Notes: a model not told the origin generated them from the letters alone. DNA of 64,000 nt from Belliella kenyensis (GCF_022549675.1 NZ_JAKZGR010000002.1:62001-126000), one strand, 5' to 3'; positions 27,197 to 35,809 are shown, counted from the first letter of the stretch. Translations and numbers: made by a program.

Positions 27197-27535
27197 ATGG
27201 AAAGAGATCTTAAAGCAAGAACAAAAAGGTTTGCATTAGATATTATTGATCTTGTGGAAAAACTACCTAACACTATTTCTTCAAGAGCGATAGCAAATCA
27301 ATTGATAAGGAGTGGAACATCTGTTCCAGCTAACTATCGTGCTGCAACTAGAGGAAGAAGTAATAAAGAATTTATAGCAAAATTAGGAGTCGTAATCGAA
27401 GAAGCTGATGAAAGTGAATTTTGGCTAGAATTGATACAAGATAAAGGATGGTTAGAAGTTAACTCCCTTAAGACCGAGGCTTCTGAATTAGTTGCTATTT
27501 TTGTTTCGATTGTGAAAAAAATGAAAAACAAATAG
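27197..27535 (+). CDS. four-helix-bundle protein (23S rRNA IVS-encoded protein family), copy 1
   Basis: Small 112-aa helical protein of the IVS/S23 family (four helix bundle). Typical features: RTKRFALDIIDLVEKLP, then ISSRAIANQLIRSGTSVPAN, YRAATRGRSNKEFIAKLGV and EADESEFWLELI, ending in a Lys-rich helix. Members occur inside intervening sequences of bacterial 23S rRNA genes and as free genes in many Bacteroidota; related proteins include the Avd accessory proteins of diversity-generating retroelements. Biochemical role unknown. It interrupts the araB-araD order and sits between inverted heptamer arrays, which indicates insertion as a unit. It has no evident link to arabinose metabolism. Confidence 0.88.
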   Translation: MERDLKARTKRFALDIIDLVEKLPNTISSRAIANQLIRSGTSVPANYRAATRGRSNKEFIAKLGVVIEEADESEFWLELIQDKGWLEVNSLKTEASELVAIFVSIVKKMKNK

Positions 27536-27548
27536 ACAGGATTCCAAC

Positions 27549-27632
27549 TCATCCTTCATCCTTCATCCCTCATCCCTCATCCTTCATCCCTCATCCTTCA
27601 TCCTTCATCCTTCATATTTCATCCTTCATCCT
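27549..27632 (+). repeat. right heptamer array (12 TCATCCT-type units)
   Basis: Twelve consecutive 7-bp units: mostly TCATCCT, three TCATCCC and one TCATATT. They are the inverse of the AGGATGA units beyond the other side of the four-helix-bundle gene. The array ends 22 bp before the araD start codon. Confidence 0.95.
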
Positions 27633-27654
27633 TTAATAAAATCTAAAATAAACA

Positions 27655-28353
27655 ATGTACAAAGAACTAAAACAAGCCTGTTACGAGGCGAATATGGAAT
27701 TGCCGAAGTTGGACTTGGTGGTCTATACTTTTGGAAATGTGAGTGCTGTGGATAGGGCAAATGGAGTGTTTGCTATCAAGCCTAGTGGAGTACCTTACGA
27801 GAGCTTAAAGGTTGATGATATTGTTATTGTCGACTTTGATGCCAAGGTAGTGGAGGGAAAAATGAGACCTTCATCAGATACCAAGACCCATGCGTTTTTA
27901 TACAAGCACTGGGAGCATATTGGTGGGATATGTCACACGCACTCTACCTATGCAGTAGCTTGGGCACAAGCCATTATGGATGTGCCTAACTTTGGGACTA
28001 CTCATGCAGATCACCTTACGGCTGACATCCCATGTGCTCCACCTATGGCGGATCATTTGATAGAAGGGGATTATGAATACAATACTGGACAGCAGATTTT
28101 GGACTGCTTTGCAGAGAAAAACTTGAGTCCAGAAGAGGTGGAAATGATATTGGTGGGAAGCCATGGTCCTTTTGCTTGGGGAAAAGATGCCGCAAAGGCA
28201 GTCTATAATAGCAAAGTGCTTGAAGAGGTGGCGAAAATGGCTTACCTTACATTGCAAATTAACCCAAATGCAGCCAGGCTAAAGAATGCGCTTATCAAAA
28301 AGCACTACGAAAGAAAGCATGGAAAGGACGCATACTATGGTCAAGGTTGCTAA
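27655..28353 (+). CDS. araD: L-ribulose-5-phosphate 4-epimerase
   Basis: Converts L-ribulose 5-phosphate to D-xylulose 5-phosphate, feeding the pentose phosphate pathway. Class II aldolase/epimerase fold of 232 aa, the usual size. Zn2+ ligands are in GICHTHSTYAVAWAQA (two His, about residues 95-97) and GSHGPFAWG (His about 171); TTHADH and the N-terminal GNVSAVD phosphate region are also conserved. The coding sequence starts 22 bp after the heptamer array, so its leader has been reshaped by the insertion, yet the protein is intact. Confidence 0.95.
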   Translation: MYKELKQACYEANMELPKLDLVVYTFGNVSAVDRANGVFAIKPSGVPYESLKVDDIVIVDFDAKVVEGKMRPSSDTKTHAFLYKHWEHIGGICHTHSTYAVAWAQAIMDVPNFGTTHADHLTADIPCAPPMADHLIEGDYEYNTGQQILDCFAEKNLSPEEVEMILVGSHGPFAWGKDAAKAVYNSKVLEEVAKMAYLTLQINPNAARLKNALIKKHYERKHGKDAYYGQGC

Positions 28354-28365
28354 AAAATAAAACAC

Positions 28366-29514
28366 ATGAAGAAGACAAACTTTAAAACAATAGCCTTATT
28401 GTTTTCAGCATTCCTAGTAGGAATGTGGAGCTGTTCAGCTCCCAAATCAGAAGAGACTTCTGAAGAAGTTGAGGAAGTGAAATTTTTGTCCAATGTTTCC
28501 GAAATAAAAGTAGGAGATCAGCAGGCAAAAGTATTCCATCTAGAAAATAGTAATGGAATGGTCGTTGAGATTTCTAGCTTTGGAGGTATCGTTACCAAGC
28601 TGATTGTACCCGATAGAGATGGAAAGTTGGAGAATGTAGTGCTTGGATATGAATCTATAGATGGGTATGATACCAATGATTACTACTTGGGAGCTACTGC
28701 AGGAAGATATGCCAATAGGATAGCCAAAGGAAAGTTTGAGCTAGACGGTAAAGCCTATCAAGTGACCACAAACGATGGAAATAATCACCTACATGGCGGT
28801 ACACTTGGCTTCAATCGCAAGCATTGGGATGGTACACTAGAAGAAGAGGATGAAGCAATCAAAGTGAAGTTAACTTATAGAAGCCCTGATGGAGAAGAAG
28901 GATATCCAGGTAATCTGTCTACTACTTTAGTCTATACTTTGACAGAAGATAATAAGCTCTTGATAAGTTTTGAATCAGTGACAGATAAGCCGACTATAGT
29001 GAATCTTACACATCATGGATACTTCAACTTGAGTGCCATGAAAGAAGATATCCTAAGTCATGAACTTACCATCAATGCCGCAAAATACACACCAGTAGAC
29101 GGAGAATTGATCCCAACGGGAGAGCTCAAGGAAGTTAAAGACACACCTTTTGATTTTAACAAATCTACTCCAATCGGTGAAAGAATCTCAGATGTACCAG
29201 GAGGATATGACCATAATTATGTAGTCAAAGAAAAGCATGATGGGAAACTTGCCAAAATGGCAACTTTATATCATGCTGGTTCAGGTAGGGTTATGGAACT
29301 TTATGCAGATTCCCCAGCTGTACAATTTTATTCAGGGAACTTTCTAGATGGCGCATTGACGACCAATGGCATCACATATTCTCAATACATGGGGCTTTGC
29401 CTTGAGCCTCAGACTTTTCCAAATGCACCAAACGAACCTAGCTTCCCTTCTGCCAGATTGAATCCTGGAGAAAAGTACGTTCACAACATTGAACTCCACT
29501 TCTCTGCGAAATAA
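28366..29514 (+). CDS. galM: aldose 1-epimerase (mutarotase) lipoprotein
   Basis: Catalyses anomer interconversion of aldoses. 382 aa with an N-terminal lipoprotein signal (FKTIALLFSAFLVGMWSC, lipobox WSC), so it acts outside the cytoplasm. GalM-family residues are seen: NRIAKGKFELDGK, NNHLHGGTLGFNRKHW (first catalytic His), LTHHGYFNLS (second His region), DHNYVV and GLCLEPQTFPNAPN (catalytic Glu). The likely job is to equilibrate arabinose anomers released by the periplasmic arabinosidases before uptake. Last gene of the operon, 12 bp after araD, followed by a strong terminator. Confidence 0.9.
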   Translation: MKKTNFKTIALLFSAFLVGMWSCSAPKSEETSEEVEEVKFLSNVSEIKVGDQQAKVFHLENSNGMVVEISSFGGIVTKLIVPDRDGKLENVVLGYESIDGYDTNDYYLGATAGRYANRIAKGKFELDGKAYQVTTNDGNNHLHGGTLGFNRKHWDGTLEEEDEAIKVKLTYRSPDGEEGYPGNLSTTLVYTLTEDNKLLISFESVTDKPTIVNLTHHGYFNLSAMKEDILSHELTINAAKYTPVDGELIPTGELKEVKDTPFDFNKSTPIGERISDVPGGYDHNYVVKEKHDGKLAKMATLYHAGSGRVMELYADSPAVQFYSGNFLDGALTTNGITYSQYMGLCLEPQTFPNAPNEPSFPSARLNPGEKYVHNIELHFSAK

Positions 29515-29540
29515 ACTTCTTTCGATACATTATTATTTTA

Positions 29541-29584
29541 AACTGTGGTTTGGATAGGTTTCTTATCCAGACCACAGTTGTTTT
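29541..29584 (+). terminator. intrinsic terminator ending the arabinoside operon
   Basis: AACTGTGGTTTGGATA pairs with TATCCAGACCACAGTT (16 bp, one wobble) around a 7-nt loop, followed by GTTTT. 26 bp after galM. Confidence 0.88.
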
Positions 29585-29697
29585 ATAAGCCCTACAAGTT
29601 TTGTAAAATCAGATAGTTTAATTTTCATATCACATGAGGTTTCCCTAGTTGATTTTGCCTTTTCTAGTTAATTTGTCATAAAATATAATTCTAAATT

Positions 29698-31362
29698 ATG
29701 GAAAACGATGCTTTTGACTTTTGGAAGTTTTTAGCTGGGATCGGTGTATTCCTTTGGGGAATGAATCTTTTGGAGGGAGCTATCAAAGAATTAGGAGGGA
29801 AGTCATTTCGAAACCTCTTACAGAAATCTACCAATACAGCTCTTAAAGGTGTGCTTATTGGTGCCTTGATTACCGCTGTACTCCAAAGTAGTTCCTTAGT
29901 AACCCTCATGGTACTCGCTTTCTTGGGAGCTGGGATAATTAATTTAAAAAATGCGATAGGGGTGGTTTTAGGTGCTAATTTGGGGACTACTATTACAGCT
30001 TGGATAGTGGCCACTTTAGGTTTCAAACTTAGTGTAGCGGCTTTTGCTTTACCTTTTTTGGGAGTTGGCTGTATTTTGTATTTGTTTTTGACAAATAGGC
30101 CCATTTTAAAAAACACTGGTGCATTTGCTATTGGGTTCGGATTGTTGTTTTTAGGATTGGATTTCATGAAGACAGCTATCGAAGCAGTTGCTGAACAGAT
30201 AGATTTGAGCATATTTGCTTCTTATGGCCTTTGGGTTTTTATGATTATTGGCATAGTGGTCACTGCATTGATCCAATCCAGTTCTGCTATGATTGTGATA
30301 GTGCTTTCTGCAATGAGTTCCGGAGTTATTGATTTGACTGCTGGAGCAGTTGTGATCATAGGAGCCAATATTGGAACCACCGTTACTGTAGGTTTGGGGT
30401 CTTTAAAAGGAACTCCTGATAAAAAGAGATTGGCTTTGGCTCACTTTTTATTCAATGCAGTGACAGGTATAATTGTGTTTATTTTTATTGAGCGTTTGAT
30501 TTTTTACACCATGAAATTTTTTCATATCAGTGATCCTTTGATGGAATTGGTATTTATCAATACGGTCATTAATTTGATTGGCTTGATTTTATTCTTCCCT
30601 TTTATCAGTCAATTAGAAAAATGGTTGAATTCAAAATTTGTCAAAGGAGTAAGTGATAACGTCGCTCAATATATTCATAAAGTGAGTCCAAGCATCCCTG
30701 AGGCTGCAATAGCTGCTTTAGAAAAGGATGTTCTGTTGGCAATACACTTATCGGGAAACTTTATCCAGCAAGTTTGGGGTAGTAGTGACAATGTCGAAAA
30801 AGAGGGGCCTATATGGAAAAGGATAGTTCGAGAGCCCAAAAACATAATGGTAGATTATCAGAATATCAAGGTGCTGGAAGATGAACTGACAGCGTATCAC
30901 ATCATCATCCAAAAAGAAGAGCTAGATATAGACTTGGCCAACAAAGCTACTTCTTTGATGTTAGCTTTAAGATTGGCAGTCTATGCTGCAAAGGATTTCA
31001 AAGATATCATTCATAATGTAGAGGAAATGAAAGATGTGGATGATTTGTATATTAAAGAATTGTATAGATCACTAACAAATTTCACACATGATGAGATTTT
31101 GAGGATGAATGAACAAATTGACGAAAAGTTAAATATTGAAAGCAATGCATGGATCAGTTTGCATGATAATACCTATCAGTTGATGATTGATGATCTCTAT
31201 CGGAATGCTAAAGATGGAAAGTTAGCCTTGCCATTTTCGACATTAACTAATGTAATAAAACAGACTATCTCTGGATTAGATAATTATGGAGATGCTTTAC
31301 TGCACAGAAAGTATTTGGAGACCAATGTGATAGATTTGCCTTTGAGTGAGCTACACAAGTAA
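29698..31362 (+). CDS. Na/Pi cotransporter family protein with C-terminal PhoU-like domain
   Basis: Inner-membrane protein of 554 aa. The two inverted QSSS repeats of the NptA/PNaS family are clear: AVLQSSSLVTLMVLAF with GANLGTTITAW (about 60-105) and LIQSSSAMIVIVLSAM with GANIGTTVTVG (about 195-240). Around nine helices reach to residue 310. From about 340 the sequence is soluble and helical, resembling a PhoU-type regulatory domain. It probably couples Na+ and phosphate (or another anion). A Crp/Fnr regulator follows 74 bp downstream on the same strand; no other phosphate genes are adjacent. Confidence 0.87.
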   Translation: MENDAFDFWKFLAGIGVFLWGMNLLEGAIKELGGKSFRNLLQKSTNTALKGVLIGALITAVLQSSSLVTLMVLAFLGAGIINLKNAIGVVLGANLGTTITAWIVATLGFKLSVAAFALPFLGVGCILYLFLTNRPILKNTGAFAIGFGLLFLGLDFMKTAIEAVAEQIDLSIFASYGLWVFMIIGIVVTALIQSSSAMIVIVLSAMSSGVIDLTAGAVVIIGANIGTTVTVGLGSLKGTPDKKRLALAHFLFNAVTGIIVFIFIERLIFYTMKFFHISDPLMELVFINTVINLIGLILFFPFISQLEKWLNSKFVKGVSDNVAQYIHKVSPSIPEAAIAALEKDVLLAIHLSGNFIQQVWGSSDNVEKEGPIWKRIVREPKNIMVDYQNIKVLEDELTAYHIIIQKEELDIDLANKATSLMLALRLAVYAAKDFKDIIHNVEEMKDVDDLYIKELYRSLTNFTHDEILRMNEQIDEKLNIESNAWISLHDNTYQLMIDDLYRNAKDGKLALPFSTLTNVIKQTISGLDNYGDALLHRKYLETNVIDLPLSELHK

Positions 31363-31383
31363 GTGAAAGAGTCGAATTGTCTT

Positions 31384-31405
31384 CTTTGTGACTTTTGTTA
31401 CAAAG
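31384..31405 (+). promoter_or_regulatory. Crp/Fnr-type palindrome before the regulator gene
   Basis: CTTTGTGAC and GTTACAAAG face each other across TTTT. The core TGTGA-N6-TTACA differs by one base from the CRP consensus TGTGA-N6-TCACA. Placed 32 bp before the Crp/Fnr start codon, it is a probable autoregulatory site. Confidence 0.55.
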
Positions 31406-31436
31406 CTGTGAAATACGAATATTTAATTTTAAAAAT

Positions 31437-32099
31437 ATGAATGAAATTGAATTGAGTGCATTGAAACAAATTTTACCTGAAATAACAGATCCTTTTTTAC
31501 TAGAAGAGATGGTGAAACAAGGAGGTGTTTATAATTTTGAACAAGGTAAGACAATTACTGAGCCTGGACAATTTGTGAAAATGGTACCCATTGTCCTAGA
31601 AGGAGCCATCAAAATCTTAAGAATGGATGAAGAAGGGAGGGAGTTGTTTTTGTACTACCTTGAGCCTGGAGAAACATGTGCGCTATCATTAACTTGTTGT
31701 TCTGCTTCCAGGCCTTCTGAGATCAAAGCTGTCGCAGAAGAGCAGACAAAGATTCTTGGTATTCCTGTACAGTTGCATGAATTATGGGCGGATAAGTTCA
31801 AGCAATGGAAAGATTTTGTTTCAAGTACTTACCAGAGAAGGTTTCAAGAGCTGCTCGTTGCACTGGATGCTGTTGCTTTCAAAAAGATGGATGAACGATT
31901 GATGCGCTATATAGTGATGAAAATGAAGCAATTGAAAGCAAATGAATTGCATACAACTCATCAAGAAATAGCTAATGAATTAAGTACCTCAAGGGAAGTG
32001 ATTTCAAGGCTTCTTAAGCAACTAGAAAAGAAAAAATGGATTGAGCTTGGTCGGAACGTGATTTATGTCAGAGACGATTTTGAAGAATTGATGAGCTAG
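31437..32099 (+). CDS. Crp/Fnr-family transcriptional regulator
   Basis: 220-aa regulator: cyclic-nucleotide-binding-type beta-roll (about 25-120), dimerisation helix, and C-terminal winged helix (about 165-215) with TTHQEIANELSTSREVISRL as the helix-turn-helix. The start at 31437 is preferred over 31395, because MNEIELSALKQ begins the family alignment and a palindrome occupies the region just upstream. The effector domain carries a Cys-rich stretch, CALSLTCCSAS (about 83-93), found in a subgroup of Bacteroidota Crp/Fnr proteins and suggestive of thiol or redox sensing (inference). Targets are unknown; self-regulation is likely from the adjacent site. Confidence 0.85.
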   Translation: MNEIELSALKQILPEITDPFLLEEMVKQGGVYNFEQGKTITEPGQFVKMVPIVLEGAIKILRMDEEGRELFLYYLEPGETCALSLTCCSASRPSEIKAVAEEQTKILGIPVQLHELWADKFKQWKDFVSSTYQRRFQELLVALDAVAFKKMDERLMRYIVMKMKQLKANELHTTHQEIANELSTSREVISRLLKQLEKKKWIELGRNVIYVRDDFEELMS

Positions 32100-32157
32100 T
32101 GTTAAGTTGAATTTGTTCAAGATTTTGATTTTTCTATAATCCCATAAAAGCGATATT

Positions 32158-32973
32158 TCATGGAGTGAAATTCAATACCCTGCCATCATTTAGCCTTATA
32201 CTAGCTCTAGATTCACAGTTTTCTAATTGCGTAAACGTGAGGGTATGCGTGACGGAATGTGTTGTTGATCTTGACATTTCCCAAGTTTCTATTCCTGAAC
32301 TGGCAATTACTAAGCCTTCATTGAGACATTCTTTTCGGTAGACCCGCGGAGCTGTTTGTTGCATTTTGATTGCCCTTCCTGTTTTGTTTCTACCTGTCAG
32401 TATGCCGTTACTATTGATGTTAGAAATCGAGTCGTTGAGATATTGGATTTGATATTGATAATTTCCACTTATTTTTGAGCTATTAAGGTCTTCATCAATG
32501 ATCAAAAGATCTTCAAAGGATTCATTTACCCTGCGAGTACTTCCTATTCCAGAGGATTCATAAAATGTCCTTTTCCCCTCCAAGGTTTTTTTTCGCACTT
32601 TGTAGTTGTCATATTCTATAGTCACCAATTCACTGTCTGAACTTTTTCCTTCAAACGATAATTTGATAGTTCCCATTCTGCTTATTTTTTTGGTTGGGCA
32701 ATTACCAGTTTCAATATCTACAAAGGTGAGCTTCACCGACATATCATCATCTGACCATTCGATCAATGGGCAACCCATAATAGCGGTGGTCCCACTGGTT
32801 TTATAGTCTTCAAAGCTGTAAAGTGCAAATCTTAAACTTTCTTCTATGGCTAAAGAAATTTCAAAAATCTCATTTGCTTCAACTTGTAAATCAGTAGTGA
32901 TTTCTTTGTCAATATCATTTGAACAAGATAAAGTGGTGAATATACTTATTAGGAAAATGAATAGCTTTTTCAT
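32158..32973 (-). CDS. hypothetical lipoprotein
   Basis: Unrecognised 271-aa lipoprotein: signal MKKLFIFLISIFTTLSC with lipobox LSC. The mature part is beta-rich with alternating polar residues (MSVKLTFVDIETGNC, GTIKLSFEGKS, LVTIEYDNYKVRKKTLEG) and contains four further cysteines (GCPLIEW, TGNCP, KECLNEG, LENCES). It stands alone between two plus-strand genes, convergent with the Crp/Fnr gene. No function inferred. Confidence 0.65.
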   Translation of the reverse strand: MKKLFIFLISIFTTLSCSNDIDKEITTDLQVEANEIFEISLAIEESLRFALYSFEDYKTSGTTAIMGCPLIEWSDDDMSVKLTFVDIETGNCPTKKISRMGTIKLSFEGKSSDSELVTIEYDNYKVRKKTLEGKRTFYESSGIGSTRRVNESFEDLLIIDEDLNSSKISGNYQYQIQYLNDSISNINSNGILTGRNKTGRAIKMQQTAPRVYRKECLNEGLVIASSGIETWEMSRSTTHSVTHTLTFTQLENCESRASIRLNDGRVLNFTP

Positions 32974-33096
32974 GAGGGTAATTTATAAGTGCGAATTTAC
33001 TTCCTTTCACATATAAAAAAAATGATGCCAATTCTGATTTGATTCTTTCATTTGAAGAATGTAATTGATATCTTAAGTTTTTAAACCCAAAAATCA

Positions 33097-33969
33097 ATGA
33101 TGCACACAGAAGGAATGTTGAAAGAAGGTGCCCTCAATGGCAAAACAATCATTATCACTGGAGGTGGTACTGGATTAGGTAAATCTATGGGCTTGTATTT
33201 TTTGAAACTTGGAGCAAACTTGGTAATTACATCAAGAAAACTTGATGTATTACAAGGTACTGCACAAGAAATGGAGAAGGAGACTGGTGGAAAAGTATTA
33301 GCGGTGTCTTGTGATGTAAGGGAAATAGATCAAGTTGAATCCCTCTTTGATCAAGCAGAAGCTACCTTTGGAAAGGTAGATGGTGTATTGAATAATGCAG
33401 CAGGAAATTTTATAAGCCCTACAGAAAGGCTCTCAACCAATGCTTTTAATACTGTCATTGATATCGTGCTCAAAGGGAGTGCAAATGTCACCATGACAGC
33501 AGGTAAAAGATGGATCCAAAATAAACAAAAGGGTACATTCTTGAATATTGTAACCACTTACGCATGGACTGGATCTGGCTATGTAGTGCCGAGTGCAGCG
33601 GCTAAAGCTGGAGTACTTGCTATGACGAGATCACTTGCTGTAGAATGGGCAAAATACAACATCAGGTCAAATGCTATTGCACCCGGACCATTTCCCACTG
33701 AAGGAGCTTGGAGTAGGTTGTTGCCTGGGGATTTGGTTAAGAAATTCGATCCCGCAAAGAAGGTACCAGTAGGTAGGGTTGGCGAACATCAAGAACTGGC
33801 CAATTTAGCTGCTTATTTAATGTCTGATTATTCAAGCTATGTCAATGGCGAGGTGATTACGATAGATGGAGGTGAGTGGCTTCAAGGCGCTGGGGAGTTC
33901 AATAACCTAGAAGCAATTCCTCAAGAAATGTGGGATATGCTTGAAGCATCTAGAGGAAAAAAGCCATAA
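33097..33969 (+). CDS. 2,4-dienoyl-CoA reductase-type short-chain dehydrogenase
   Basis: NAD(P)H-dependent SDR of 290 aa probably acting in beta-oxidation of unsaturated fatty acids. Cofactor motif TGGGTGLGKSMG (about 24-35) and NNAAGNFISP (about 98-107) are present. The usual SDR catalytic Tyr is replaced by Ser in GYVVPSAAAKAG (about 167-178) while Lys is kept, a hallmark of mammalian-type DECR and its bacterial relatives; IAPGPFPTEGAWSRL and ITIDGGEWLQGAGEF also match that branch. Two Met codons open the frame (33097 and 33100), so the start is uncertain by one codon. It is monocistronic and followed by a hairpin terminator. Confidence 0.85.
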   Translation: MMHTEGMLKEGALNGKTIIITGGGTGLGKSMGLYFLKLGANLVITSRKLDVLQGTAQEMEKETGGKVLAVSCDVREIDQVESLFDQAEATFGKVDGVLNNAAGNFISPTERLSTNAFNTVIDIVLKGSANVTMTAGKRWIQNKQKGTFLNIVTTYAWTGSGYVVPSAAAKAGVLAMTRSLAVEWAKYNIRSNAIAPGPFPTEGAWSRLLPGDLVKKFDPAKKVPVGRVGEHQELANLAAYLMSDYSSYVNGEVITIDGGEWLQGAGEFNNLEAIPQEMWDMLEASRGKKP

Positions 33970-33990
33970 GCCCCAAATTGCTTTGGGGCT
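33969..33990 (+). terminator. terminator after the dienoyl-CoA reductase gene
   Basis: Perfect AGCCCCAAA / TTTGGGGCT stem with loop TTGC starting at the stop codon, followed by ATTTG. Lies between convergent genes and may serve both. Confidence 0.65.
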
Positions 33991-34029
33991 ATTTGAAGGC
34001 AAAATGGAAATTCAGCAAGCTTTGATAAA

Positions 34030-34545
34030 TCAGATTCCTTGCATTTTCAAAGCTTGCTTATACTTACGCTTTAGCTTTCGGTCAAGCTGGCGAACCAAGA
34101 ACTTTAAATTGTAATTGGTGTCATTTGAAGATTCTTTGAAGACAGTCTCCACAATTTCATCATTAGAATTCCTTACATTGAGTTGGATAAGAAATTGATC
34201 ATTTCTTTCGCCATAGTTTTCAGTAATGTCTATCGTGACATAGAAGTTTGCCTCATCAGTCTTTGAATCTTTCGTTACATTAAATTGTGAAAAGCTGTAG
34301 TTTTGGCGAAAAGCATCCTCCAGGTTTTGGTTGAAATTGTCTGTTTGCCTTTTTAGACGATCAGCACGCCTGTTTTGGTTATACTTTCTGTGTAGATTGA
34401 TATCATCATCTCTGTCAGAAAGAAATACATATAATGTATCATCATGCAGATCTTGAATGTCCTCTAGCTTCATCAAACCAACTAAAGATGGGGCGCAAGC
34501 ACTGGATAAAATAATAAATCCGAATATGAAAAGTCTCTTGATCAT
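34030..34545 (-). CDS. hypothetical lipoprotein (171 aa)
   Basis: The frame is open from 34734, but the first 63 codons overlap the upstream ATPase gene in another frame. The Met at 34545 begins a lipoprotein signal (MIKRLFIFGFIILSSAC, lipobox SAC), so that start is used. The 171-aa product is charged, with an Arg/Asn-rich segment (HRKYNQNRRADRLKRQTDN) and an alternating beta region (ANFYVTIDITENYG, FLIQLNVRN), ending in a basic helix. No family recognised. It lies 67 bp downstream of the AAA ATPase gene on the same strand. Confidence 0.6.
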   Translation of the reverse strand: MIKRLFIFGFIILSSACAPSLVGLMKLEDIQDLHDDTLYVFLSDRDDDINLHRKYNQNRRADRLKRQTDNFNQNLEDAFRQNYSFSQFNVTKDSKTDEANFYVTIDITENYGERNDQFLIQLNVRNSNDEIVETVFKESSNDTNYNLKFLVRQLDRKLKRKYKQALKMQGI

Positions 34546-34612
34546 GTTTATGAGAATTTGAATGAATGTATACCAATGAACGTGAAGATTTGTTTCTAGT
34601 TCTAAAGGTTTT

Positions 34613-35806
34613 TTAATACAAAAAACCGAACAACCAAAGTGGTATTCTTTTTTGATTGCCATACTCGATATCGTCAGCAGCGATAAAACTATTTTTGACA
34701 CCTTTGATCTGTTCAGAAGTTTTATTTTTCCCACCTATTTCAAAAGTATATTTACGGTCTACTCGAAAATCACCGTCCTTGATATACTCAAGAGAATGTT
34801 TATAGGAAACCTGATTGATGAAAAATGTTTCCCTTAGGTTACCCAAATCTGTATTTTTTGGAGTAAATGCAAACTGAAAGTTGGTGTTTTCTAAGTAGAT
34901 TTTTTCTGGTTTTTGCATCTGGGTAATGCCCTTTATATCCTTATACAGGTTTTTAGTGATATGTGCTTCTTGAAGAAAAAACAAGTAGCTAATCAAAGTA
35001 TTTCTGTTGATTCCAATTTGTTGACTTAATTTGCTGATGTTGGGCATGAAAGGCACTGATTCAGAAATTATTTGAAGAAGTTGCTTGATTTTGGGAATAT
35101 AGGAGATATCTACTTTTCTCAATAATGGCAGTTCTATTTCCAAGGTCATGTTTACAACTTCTTCTAAACGCTGATGATAGAGTATAGGAACTTCTCTGTA
35201 AAATGGGAAGTAACCAGCATTGAGATATTTAGGAAAAAGCTCAAAAGGCTTGATTTTGGAAAGTATGTTCCTGCAAATTTCAGTATGGCTCTCTACGATT
35301 TCTTGCAAATTTACAGTAGAAAACTCGTGGCCAGTTTGAATGGCGACATACTCTCGAAAAGACAATCCTTGCAAATGGTAAATCACAGCTCTTCTACTGA
35401 GATCTGCTCGTGCATTCAGTATTTCAAGCATAGAAGAGCCTGTGAAAACGATTTTCAGTTCTGGGTAATCATCATAGATGTTTTTTAGAACCACTGACCA
35501 ATCTTGGTATTTGTGAACTTCATCAAGAAAAAGGTATTTGCCTCCTTTTTTCACGAATTCATCCACTAGGTCTATCAGACTATTGTGTGCAAACCAAATA
35601 TTATCCAGACTGACATATAAGGTTTGATTATTTATCGGAAGGTTTTGTTTGATGTATTGTAGTAATAAAGTAGTTTTTCCAACTCCTCTTTGTCCTTTTA
35701 TTCCTATCAATCTAGCTTCCCAGTGAATTTTATGGATCATACTTCGGACAAATGCCAAAGATGTAGTTTCCATTTTCTTTAAAAACCTTTCCTCAAAAGA
35801 CTCCAT
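34613..35806 (-). CDS. AAA ATPase with DUF4143-like C-terminal domain
   Basis: P-loop ATPase of 397 aa in the AAA_14/DUF4143 family. Walker A GQRGVGKTT (about 38-46), Walker B KYLFLDEVHKY with Asp95-Glu96, and a sensor-like VFTGSSMLEI (about 119-128) are intact. The C-terminal half has a winged-helix-like segment (ISKLSQQIGINRNTLISYLFFL) and a nuclease-fold-like end (FEIGGKNKTSEQIKGV) as in DUF4143 proteins. Biological role of the family is unclear. Its start codon lies only 3 bp from the first of three evenly spaced 20-bp palindromes, so it is probably tightly, perhaps self-, regulated. The last 120 codons are AT-rich like the neighbours; no sign of truncation. Confidence 0.82.
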   Translation of the reverse strand: MESFEERFLKKMETTSLAFVRSMIHKIHWEARLIGIKGQRGVGKTTLLLQYIKQNLPINNQTLYVSLDNIWFAHNSLIDLVDEFVKKGGKYLFLDEVHKYQDWSVVLKNIYDDYPELKIVFTGSSMLEILNARADLSRRAVIYHLQGLSFREYVAIQTGHEFSTVNLQEIVESHTEICRNILSKIKPFELFPKYLNAGYFPFYREVPILYHQRLEEVVNMTLEIELPLLRKVDISYIPKIKQLLQIISESVPFMPNISKLSQQIGINRNTLISYLFFLQEAHITKNLYKDIKGITQMQKPEKIYLENTNFQFAFTPKNTDLGNLRETFFINQVSYKHSLEYIKDGDFRVDRKYTFEIGGKNKTSEQIKGVKNSFIAADDIEYGNQKRIPLWLFGFLY

Positions 35807-35809
35807 ATT

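Noticed and set aside
27549-27632. Possible CRISPR or minisatellite coding repeat
   Set aside because: Seven-bp tandem units without spacers and outside any gene; best explained as the inverse partner of the left heptamer array.
34546-34734. N-terminal extension of the 34030-34545 lipoprotein
   Set aside because: It overlaps the ATPase gene in another frame and would bury the lipobox signal 63 residues inside the protein.
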